Position numbers and translations under genes: made by a program. A DNA stretch of 21,345 bases from Hungatella sp. UBA3147 (GTDB lineage Bacteria; Bacillota; Clostridia; Lachnospirales; Lachnospiraceae), in contig DEYX01000361.1 in NCBI GenBank assembly GCA_002365025.1, positions 1-21,345 on the forward strand. The letters run 5' to 3'. The notes under the pieces are model-generated. The model saw nothing but the letters and a program-made list of their open reading frames with translations, had not been told where the DNA came from and ran no database searches. This document shows, piece by piece, positions 14,991 to 21,345 of the stretch (the first letter of the stretch is position 1; each line of letters starts with the position of its first letter).

Positions 14991-17900
14991 TTATTTTTTG
15001 CAATGAATTCTGAACGTTTTAATCTCATAAGGATTTATTTTGAATGATACCTTTTGCTCTTCAACCGGCACATCTGCCATGTGCCTTTCCAGCAGGTCCG
15101 TTTCCTCACATGCTACTACCGGGAAATTAAAGTAGATACTTGCCTCACTTACTGTATTATAAGTTTCAAAGATCCGGATGATAATGTCTTCTCCATCCTC
15201 TGATCTCTTAACCGTGTCAATGATGATATTATCACAATCCGTATACAGGTAAGTTCCTTCACTCACCTTCTTCTGTCCTTCTGTTACTATCAGCGGAACA
15301 TTCACCTCATAACCAGCCTGGGCCACCTTTCCCTCTTTGACACCGCCCCTATGAGGATAAATCCAGTAAGAAAAGCTATGAATGCCTTTGTCACATGTAT
15401 CAGAAGGATGATCCGCACTTCTTAACAGGCTCAGCTCCATATTGGAATCCTGGATGGAATAACCATACTTACAGTCATTTAACAATGACACGCCAAAGCC
15501 GCCGTCGGAAACATCTCCCCATTTATGTCCGCATACCTCAAATCTGGCTTCATCCTGGCTGGTAGTGGAATGATTTGGATGCTCTGCATTGCCGAATGCC
15601 ACATCATATCTGGCGTTTAACGCTTTGACATCCACCGGGAATTCCACCCGGAGCATCTTATGCTTTTCATCCCAGTCAACCTTTGTCTTAAATTCAATAT
15701 AAGGTCCATGGTGGTACACGATGATCTCTTGCTCCACCCTGGAATGATGCACCTGGGATACTATGGAAATCACTGTGTAGATGCAATTATGCTCCGTCAC
15801 CTTTTGACTCAAAATATGGAAGGGCAGTGAGGGCCTATCCTCCCGTTTTCTGGTGGTTTCCCACGCCGATCCCCATTCCACCGGAATATCCTCCAAAAGC
15901 TTTAAGAAATTTCCCCTTTGGCCTTCTTTTAAAACCTGGCGTCGGACAGTCTTATCATATAAGGAAATCAGGGTCCCGGCGCCATCCAGCTCCATATCCA
16001 GCCATTCATTGCTTATTTTTACGCTGTTTTCCCCTGCTTCACAGAATGCAGTCATTGGTTCACAACTATCGGGCACGTTATCCACCCGTTCATAAGTCAG
16101 GTATCCCATAGACGGCACATCTTCCACCAGGAATACAATGGTTCCGTCCGCTTTTTTAAATTGTTTCGGATAGTCTCCGTTTAAATCCCTGACCCCCTGT
16201 TTTCCCCGTCCGTCTATGGATACCACCTGGCTCCGGCTCCATGACAAAGTATTATAAACAGCCACACCTTCTTCTGACGGGCAGGCCATGGAACCCAGAT
16301 TCTGACGGATGCTTTGCTGTCCGATCCGGCCTATTTCCTCATAATCCTGGTCACATTCCTCGTAAACCTCACCGATGCAGGTGCCCGGAAGAATGTCATG
16401 GAACTGATTCAGCAGAATCAGCTTCCAGCCCTTCTCCAAATCCGTTCCCTGAAAGCTTCCATTTTCAAGGTACTGGAATACGGAAACGATTTCCGCATCC
16501 CGGAATAAAAATTCGCTCTTTCTGTTGTTCTTTTTATTCCTGGCTGCAGTTGTATAGGTGCCTCTGTGTTTTTCAAAGTACAGTTCTCCTGCCCATACAG
16601 GATAATCCTTTTCTTTATCCAGCTCCTCAAAATACTGCTTCACCGTTCCGATTTCCACCTTAGGCGTCATGGGAACCTTCTGAAGCCTTGTGACGGCTTC
16701 CAGCATCTCTTTTGTAACGCCGCCGCCGCCGTCTCCATGCCCATAGAGGTAAAGGATTGGGTCGCCGTTTCCTTTATTCTTGAAATGATCCATGGATAAC
16801 CGGACGCCGGAAGCGGACAAATCCCCATTGTATAGACCCAGACCTCTGTCGGTGCACATGGACATCATGCCGGATAAGATTTCTGTTCCATCAAGTCCTC
16901 TCCATTTAAACACGCTGTAAGGAAACTCATTGGTTTCATTCCAGGTCAGCTTCGTGGTAAAGAAATAATCGGTACCCGCCTTCTTTAAAATCTGAGGCAT
17001 GGCAGAAGAATATCCGAATACATCAGGAAGGAAACAGATATTGGAATCGGAACCAAGCTCCTGGTTATAGAATTTTTTTCCATACATAATCTGTCTGACA
17101 AAGGATTCCCCGTTGATTAAGTTACAGTCAGGCTCTAAATACATGCTCCCCAGGGTTTCCCATCTTCCTTCCTCCACTCTTTTTTTAACCTGATCATATA
17201 ATTCCGGATAATATTCCTTTGCCATTTCATAAAGTACGGGCATGCTCTGGCAGAATTTGAAATCCTCATACTGCTCCATCAGACGCAGCATGCTGGAAAA
17301 TGTCCGGCTTACCTTCCTGACCGTTTCCTTTAACGGCCAGTGCCATGCAACATCAATGTGGGAATGTCCTGCAAAAAGCATATTCACAGGCATTTTTAAG
17401 TCCTTATATTCAGAAATTCCTTCCAGATAGGCATCCATGGCCTTTAAAAGGCTGGCCGACAAAGCCTCCTCATCCGAATAATCCAGCTGCAGCAGGGAAT
17501 CATACAGTACATGAAGGGTGCGCTGTCTTGTATATTCCTCCATACAGCCCAGGATAAATTCAAAACCTGTTTTTATCTCAAAATAATACTCCCATGCAGG
17601 ACGGTTAATAGCAGCAATTTCAGACTGGGTGATAACTACATCGCTTTTAAAAAAGTTCTCACTGTCCAGTATCAGGTCCTTACAGTAGCTTTCTATTTCC
17701 AGCTCATATTCCTCGCCGCCTTGGGCACAGGGACTTAGCATGACCATATCCCGGTTATAGTCAAGACCGTTATAGTGCTTTCCATTGACAGAGATGCAGC
17801 CCTCGCCTCCAACCTTCAGCAGCAGCACCGCCGTCTGCCCTACATAGCTTTCATCCAGAATCACCCGGTTCTTTAGGAATACTGTGTAATCCTTCCCTCC

Positions 17901-18074
17901 GATATGCTCTCCTTTCGGAAGAGAAAACCATTCCTCATCAAGCATTTCATACCGGCCAGGACCTTTGTAAAATCCACGTTTTGCCAGCCAGCAGTCCACC
18001 GGCGTCCTGTGATAATACAACAGCTTCTCCAAGCGGTTTAATTCTGACTGAATCTTTTTCTCAATCTTTAACAT
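14991..18074 (-). CDS. Alpha-mannosidase, glycoside hydrolase family 38
   Basis: The 1027-residue enzyme has the full GH38 layout: an N-terminal beta domain, the catalytic domain (about 230-500), a three-helix region and C-terminal beta domains. Key motifs are GHSHIDVAWHWP (zinc ligands His239 and Asp241), FLPDVFGYSSAMPQIL (Asp351, expected nucleophile), LYGHGDGGGG, HRGTYTT and LLNQFHDILPGTCIGEVYEE (His of NQFHD, zinc ligand). There is no signal peptide, so it acts in the cytoplasm on imported alpha-mannosides, releasing mannose. AAAGGAGAGG precedes the ATG, 13 nt after the permease stop. It lies between the permease genes and the binding-protein gene, so uptake and cleavage are made together. 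The preferred linkage cannot be read from the sequence. Confidence 0.95.
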   Translation of the reverse strand: MLKIEKKIQSELNRLEKLLYYHRTPVDCWLAKRGFYKGPGRYEMLDEEWFSLPKGEHIGGKDYTVFLKNRVILDESYVGQTAVLLLKVGGEGCISVNGKHYNGLDYNRDMVMLSPCAQGGEEYELEIESYCKDLILDSENFFKSDVVITQSEIAAINRPAWEYYFEIKTGFEFILGCMEEYTRQRTLHVLYDSLLQLDYSDEEALSASLLKAMDAYLEGISEYKDLKMPVNMLFAGHSHIDVAWHWPLKETVRKVSRTFSSMLRLMEQYEDFKFCQSMPVLYEMAKEYYPELYDQVKKRVEEGRWETLGSMYLEPDCNLINGESFVRQIMYGKKFYNQELGSDSNICFLPDVFGYSSAMPQILKKAGTDYFFTTKLTWNETNEFPYSVFKWRGLDGTEILSGMMSMCTDRGLGLYNGDLSASGVRLSMDHFKNKGNGDPILYLYGHGDGGGGVTKEMLEAVTRLQKVPMTPKVEIGTVKQYFEELDKEKDYPVWAGELYFEKHRGTYTTAARNKKNNRKSEFLFRDAEIVSVFQYLENGSFQGTDLEKGWKLILLNQFHDILPGTCIGEVYEECDQDYEEIGRIGQQSIRQNLGSMACPSEEGVAVYNTLSWSRSQVVSIDGRGKQGVRDLNGDYPKQFKKADGTIVFLVEDVPSMGYLTYERVDNVPDSCEPMTAFCEAGENSVKISNEWLDMELDGAGTLISLYDKTVRRQVLKEGQRGNFLKLLEDIPVEWGSAWETTRKREDRPSLPFHILSQKVTEHNCIYTVISIVSQVHHSRVEQEIIVYHHGPYIEFKTKVDWDEKHKMLRVEFPVDVKALNARYDVAFGNAEHPNHSTTSQDEARFEVCGHKWGDVSDGGFGVSLLNDCKYGYSIQDSNMELSLLRSADHPSDTCDKGIHSFSYWIYPHRGGVKEGKVAQAGYEVNVPLIVTEGQKKVSEGTYLYTDCDNIIIDTVKRSEDGEDIIIRIFETYNTVSEASIYFNFPVVACEETDLLERHMADVPVEEQKVSFKINPYEIKTFRIHCKK

Positions 18075-18087
18075 ATAATCCTCTCCT

Positions 18088-18939
18088 TTATCCTTTAAGA
18101 CCTGTCGTGCTGACCCCGTCTACAAAATATTTCTGCAGACAGAAAAACATCACGATGGCAGGTAATACTGAACATAACGCCATGGCCATCACTGCGCCCC
18201 AGTTATCCGCACCGGTGGCATCAATGGTGGTTCTCATGGCCAGCGCAACCGTATACAAATCAACCTTGGTAATATAAATCAGCTGATTCTGGAAATCATC
18301 CCAATTCCACATAAACGAAAAGATGGCAACGGAAAACAAGGATGGCTTGCAAAGTGGAAAAATGATTCTCAGAATAATCCCCAAGGCAGAGCAGCCATCG
18401 ATTTTTGCCGCCTCATCCAGTTCCTTTGGAATTCCGCGTATGAACTGGGCTACCAGATAGATGAAAAATCCACCTCCGTTTCCAACGCCCAGGGCAGCTG
18501 GAATGATAAAAGGCAAATAGGTGTTCAGCCAGCCAATCTTGCTGAAGATAACATATCTGGATACCAGGGTGGCAGTAGCCGGAAGCATGATGGTTAAAAA
18601 TAACACACTATACCAGAATGCCTTTAAACGAAAATTCACCCTGGCAAACGCATAGCCCACAAAGAGGCTGATGATCAGGCTGCAGATAACGCAGGTGATG
18701 ACCATGACAAAGGTATTTATAAAGAATTTATCAAAGGTATAAGGCCTGACCAGCTTCCAGCCGGCTGCGTAGTTGTCAAACCGGAATTCACTTGGAAGCA
18801 GGCTGGGGCTTGACAGCACTTCCTTCGATGGCTTCAATGCCGCAAATAACATCCAGATCAGAGGATACAGCATCACAAGCCCCAGCAGGCTGATTAAGAG
18901 ATAGATAACAATGCTCCTTATGGTTTTATTCCCTTTCAC
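18088..18939 (-). CDS. Sugar ABC transporter permease, MalG/UgpE type
   Basis: The 283-residue inner-membrane protein has six hydrophobic segments, the first at about 10-32. The cytoplasmic EAA loop, ELDEAAKIDGCSALGIILRIIFPLCKP, contacts the ATPase, and the protein ends in the typical FVDGVSTTGLKG. The start is GTG at 18939 with GAGGAGGAAGG ahead, 12 nt after the stop of the first permease gene. The pair form the channel of a carbohydrate CUT1-type transporter. No ATP-binding subunit gene is near, as is common in Firmicutes that share one MsmX-like ATPase. Confidence 0.95.
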   Translation of the reverse strand: MKGNKTIRSIVIYLLISLLGLVMLYPLIWMLFAALKPSKEVLSSPSLLPSEFRFDNYAAGWKLVRPYTFDKFFINTFVMVITCVICSLIISLFVGYAFARVNFRLKAFWYSVLFLTIMLPATATLVSRYVIFSKIGWLNTYLPFIIPAALGVGNGGGFFIYLVAQFIRGIPKELDEAAKIDGCSALGIILRIIFPLCKPSLFSVAIFSFMWNWDDFQNQLIYITKVDLYTVALAMRTTIDATGADNWGAVMAMALCSVLPAIVMFFCLQKYFVDGVSTTGLKG

Positions 18940-18951
18940 GTTCCTTCCTCC

Positions 18952-19842
18952 TCAATCGTCGAAATTCAAGAATTTCTTCTCCAAAAGATGCAGAATCAGC
19001 GCCGTTCCTGCAATCATAATCAACAGAGCCCAGGATAAGGAGGACGCATACCCCACATTGAAATACTTAAAAGCATTCTGGTACAAATAGATGACATAAA
19101 GCATACTGGAGTTTAAAGGACCTCCCTTTCCATTAAATATGGTATAGGGTGCGGCAAACATCTGAAACGCATTGATGGTCTGCATCAGGATATTAAATGA
19201 CATCATGGGCATAATGCCCGGGATTGTGATGTTTATAAACTTTGCAACTTTTCCCGCTCCATCCACACTGGCCGCTTCATAAAGAGATGAAGGTATCTGT
19301 TTTAAACCGGCTAAGAATACCACCATGGAGGACCCGAACTGCCAGACCGTCAACAGCGAAATGGTAAACAGGGTGTATTTGGGATTGCCAAGCCATGATA
19401 CCCCTTTGATTCCTATTTCCGACAGAAGCGCATTGACCACACCGTCTTTTACAAAAAGAGCTTTCCACAGAATGGCAACTGCAATACTGGAGCCTAAAAT
19501 CGACGGGATATAATAAATTGTACGGAATATGCCGATACCCTTGATCTTCATATTCAGTATCATGGCAATACACAGCGCAAAGACGATTTTAGCCGGTACT
19601 GCTATAAATACATATTTAAAAGTCACCTTTACAGCCTGGTAAAACACCTCGTCTCCAAACATCTTCTGATAATTTTCCATACCAATGAATGACGGCGTAT
19701 TCAGAAGATTGTAATTGGTAAAGGACATTAAAAAACTATGTAATATAGGCCATAGCTGAAAACATAAAATCCCAAAAATCCATGGCGCAATAAGGGCGTA
19801 ACCGATTAAGTTTTCCCCTGATTTAATCTTTTTTTTGATCAT
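18952..19842 (-). CDS. Sugar ABC transporter permease, MalF/UgpA type
   Basis: The 296-residue membrane protein has a first hydrophobic segment at about 14-36 (LIGYALIAPWIFGILCF). The family signature PSFIGMENYQKMFGD follows in the first outside loop. The EAA loop is SLYEAASVDGAGKVAKFINITIPGIMP, and the last membrane segment is followed by LLEKKFLNFDD. It is the first gene of the transporter/mannosidase operon. The ATG at 19842 follows AGAGGGGATAAAGG. A leader of about 60-130 nt with two candidate promoters precedes it. Confidence 0.95.
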   Translation of the reverse strand: MIKKKIKSGENLIGYALIAPWIFGILCFQLWPILHSFLMSFTNYNLLNTPSFIGMENYQKMFGDEVFYQAVKVTFKYVFIAVPAKIVFALCIAMILNMKIKGIGIFRTIYYIPSILGSSIAVAILWKALFVKDGVVNALLSEIGIKGVSWLGNPKYTLFTISLLTVWQFGSSMVVFLAGLKQIPSSLYEAASVDGAGKVAKFINITIPGIMPMMSFNILMQTINAFQMFAAPYTIFNGKGGPLNSSMLYVIYLYQNAFKYFNVGYASSLSWALLIMIAGTALILHLLEKKFLNFDD

Positions 19843-19886
19843 GTGCCTTTATCCCCTCTTGTTTATATTTGTTTTTATCTTTATTT

Positions 19887-19915
19887 ATCTTATTTTAAAT
19901 TCTGCCTTCTCTCAA
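19887..19915 (-). promoter_or_regulatory. Candidate proximal promoter of the mannoside-transport operon
   Basis: TTGAGA (19915-19910), 17 bp, then TAAGAT (19892-19887), about 45 nt ahead of the first permease start. It has good spacing but a moderate -10, in an A-rich leader. Confidence 0.45.
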
Positions 19916-19974
19916 CATAACAAAACTACATTTTTTCCTCTTTTTTAACAATTTTTCCAGTTTTTTAGCAAGTT

Positions 19975-20002
19975 ATTATATTTATATGTACATATAGCAC
20001 AA
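19975..20002 (-). promoter_or_regulatory. Candidate distal promoter with palindromic operator
   Basis: TTGTGC (20002-19997) and TATAAT (19980-19975) are 16 bp apart. The spacer is almost entirely the perfect palindrome TATATGTACATATA (19983-19996), a plausible regulator-binding site. The promoter starts immediately after the mannose-6-phosphate isomerase stop and would give a leader of about 130 nt. Confidence 0.5.
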
Positions 20003-20013
20003 TTTCGGGCCAT

Positions 20014-21090
20014 TCACTCCGGACCATATAATTTTAATAGTATAACAGGCTCAAAATCCTCTTTATCGATCCAATATTTACCAGAATCTGCCGGAACAAA
20101 GAACTGGGTTCCTTTACCGATCCGGTAATTTCTGGTATCTGTTATTAAGGTTCCCTTACCGGAAAGCACAAAAAGACAGCTGAACACTCCTTCTCCTTCC
20201 AATTCACAGCAGGAACCAATCTCCAGCCTTTCCATCTGAAAACATGGAGTATTTTCATACCCCACGAGCCTGTACCATTTCCCGCCTGTCCACTCCAGTT
20301 CCTCCACCCGGATATAAGACTCTTCCTTTATCTGTTCCTCATTTTTGCCTGTATAAGTAAAGCAGTCAAACATCTTCTGGAAGCCGAGGCCCTGGTGGCA
20401 CATCCTGTCATCAATTTCAAATCCAGACGGTGTCACCTTTTCCACTCGGATTGTAAAATCCGTTGGTTCCTGTACCTCAATTATCATACAGCCCGGGCCA
20501 ATGGCGTGAGGCACTCCGCCTTTTACCAGGTAGGTTTCCCCTACCTCCACCTCAATGCGGTTCAACAAGCTCAGCATCCGGTCATAATCCTGGGACTCAA
20601 AACAGGAAATCCAGTTCTGCCTCGTAATTCCCTCCTTAAATCCCAGATAAATGCAGGGCGTATCTTTTAATCCTTTTCTGGTTCCCAGGATATGCCAGCA
20701 TTCTGTTTTTCCAAACCGGCTATGAAACAACTTTTCAGCCATCTGCTTATCTGGATGAACCTGTACTGTAAGCCGCTCCAAACTGTCTATAATTTTTATC
20801 AGAACACCGGGAGTCATACCCCATTTCTCCACATGATTCTTTCCAAGCATAGCCCTTGGCTCTTTTTCTATTAGCTGTTTCAATGTGGTTCCTGAATCAT
20901 CAATCCGGCACAGGCCCTCTGTCAACTCCTCTCTTCCTGCGTTTATGGCCCTCGTCACCGAATACATCCATTCTTCCGGGTAATGGCCGTCTTCCGTCAT
21001 TTCCTCACCATGCAGACAGCCGATCATTCCCCCGCCAATGTAGGTTCTCCAGACCCGCTCTCCCTTCACCTTTACTGGTTCATATCCCAT
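20014..21090 (-). CDS. manA: Mannose-6-phosphate isomerase, class I
   Basis: The 358-residue zinc enzyme interconverts mannose-6-phosphate and fructose-6-phosphate. Zinc ligands of the cupin fold are visible: Gln110 and His112 in LTVQVHPDKQMAEKL, Glu130 in FGKTECWHILG, and the His of GGVPHAIGPGCMIIEVQEPTDFT. A second, C-terminal cupin half ends LLKLYGPE. I start at the ATG at 21090, where GGAAGG precedes it; an in-frame ATG ten codons upstream has no ribosome site. It lies just ahead of the mannoside-uptake operon on the same strand with no clear terminator between, so read-through is possible. It completes the route from imported mannoside to glycolysis once mannose is phosphorylated; no kinase is encoded here. 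Confidence 0.93.
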   Translation of the reverse strand: MGYEPVKVKGERVWRTYIGGGMIGCLHGEEMTEDGHYPEEWMYSVTRAINAGREELTEGLCRIDDSGTTLKQLIEKEPRAMLGKNHVEKWGMTPGVLIKIIDSLERLTVQVHPDKQMAEKLFHSRFGKTECWHILGTRKGLKDTPCIYLGFKEGITRQNWISCFESQDYDRMLSLLNRIEVEVGETYLVKGGVPHAIGPGCMIIEVQEPTDFTIRVEKVTPSGFEIDDRMCHQGLGFQKMFDCFTYTGKNEEQIKEESYIRVEELEWTGGKWYRLVGYENTPCFQMERLEIGSCCELEGEGVFSCLFVLSGKGTLITDTRNYRIGKGTQFFVPADSGKYWIDKEDFEPVILLKLYGPE

Positions 21091-21345
21091 TTTCTGATCC
21101 CTTCCTTTTTTCGTTTTCATTTGTTTTTATTAGCATAAGTTTTTATGTTTGAAAACCCAACTGAACAATCCATCAAAAAATCTTCTAAAATATTAAATAT
21201 CATTTAAATTTTATATTTTAATCAGGAATACAAAACAGGACTTAACCAGTCCCCCTCCTCTATTAAGGGGCTGATTAAGTCCTGTTTTAACACCATTATA
21301 CACATACTTCCAGCAATATTCAAAGCGACTTCCCCATACAGAAGT
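21091..21345. other. Right-end intergenic stretch
   Basis: Between the manA start and the window edge there is A/T-rich leader DNA with no strong promoter; the best pair, TTGGGT and TATGCT, is weak. A strong hairpin at 21232-21288 follows. Beyond it are about 55 bases in which short frames on the minus strand stay open to the edge, but nothing is recognisable. Confidence 0.5.
21232..21288. terminator. Long hairpin, probable (bidirectional) terminator
   Basis: AAAACAGGACTTAA pairs perfectly with TTAAGTCCTGTTTT. The stem continues after a mismatch with CAG/CTG and, past a one-base bulge, CCCC/GGGG, around a loop of about 12 nt. TTTT ends both strands, but the U-tracts are short. It probably ends a gene lying beyond the right edge and shields manA; a dispersed repeat is the alternative. 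Confidence 0.65.

Noticed and set aside
21091..21120. Upstream ATG for mannose-6-phosphate isomerase
   Set aside because: No ribosome site is present; GGAAGG fits the ATG at 21090.
21224..21345. Minus-strand frames open to the right edge through the long hairpin
   Set aside because: Two different frames are open over this short distance and neither is recognisable; a terminator explains the hairpin better.
1..21345. CRISPR arrays, tRNA or rRNA genes, known riboswitches
   Set aside because: No regularly spaced direct repeats, cloverleaf, rRNA-like sequence or riboswitch core was seen; no automated search was possible.

Overview
The window looks like a chromosomal segment of an anaerobic Firmicute, most likely a Lachnospiraceae member (Clostridium cluster XIVa / Lacrimispora-like). 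This placement is inferred from strong AGGAGG-type ribosome sites, sigma-A promoters with extended -10 boxes, a YesM/YesN-type two-component pair, a clostridial large serine recombinase and the protein sequences themselves. Nearly every gene is on the minus strand. No rRNA, tRNA, CRISPR array or complete insertion sequence is visible.

Right-to-left along the minus strand, the layout is as follows. (1) 21090-10168 is a mannose/mannoside locus: class I mannose-6-phosphate isomerase, two sugar ABC permeases, a cytoplasmic GH38 alpha-mannosidase, a solute-binding lipoprotein, a sensor histidine kinase and an AraC-type response regulator. The likely route is sensing outside the cell, import, cytoplasmic cleavage to mannose and, after phosphorylation, conversion to fructose-6-phosphate. 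No transporter ATPase gene is present. (2) 10071-8361 is an alkylation-damage repair cluster: O6-alkylguanine methyltransferase, AlkA-type glycosylase and an AdaA-type regulator. (3) 8263-6599 is a large serine recombinase whose 3' end abuts the C-terminal half of feoB. The FeoB GTPase half is absent, so feoB is split here. (4) 5674-5447 is a small HMA-like protein without CXXC, meeting a plus-strand bacteriohemerythrin (4995-5393) across a bidirectional terminator. (5) 4706-1049 is a tight housekeeping operon, rluF-like, ligA, metA, with a clear promoter. (6) 1-1040 is an A/T-richer stretch with repeat-like DNA, a small coiled-coil protein and the N-terminal half of a LexA whose promoter carries a LexA box.

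The observations most worth checking are these. The feoB/recombinase junction lies in codons for the most conserved FeoB gate motif, which suggests integration or programmed rearrangement. LexA has Ala-Arg where the self-cleavage bond is normally Ala-Gly. The recombinase lies directly downstream of the alkylation-repair genes on the same strand. A perfect palindrome fills the spacer of the putative mannoside-operon promoter. LigA, the hemerythrin and the HMA-like protein each lack residues usually conserved in their families.
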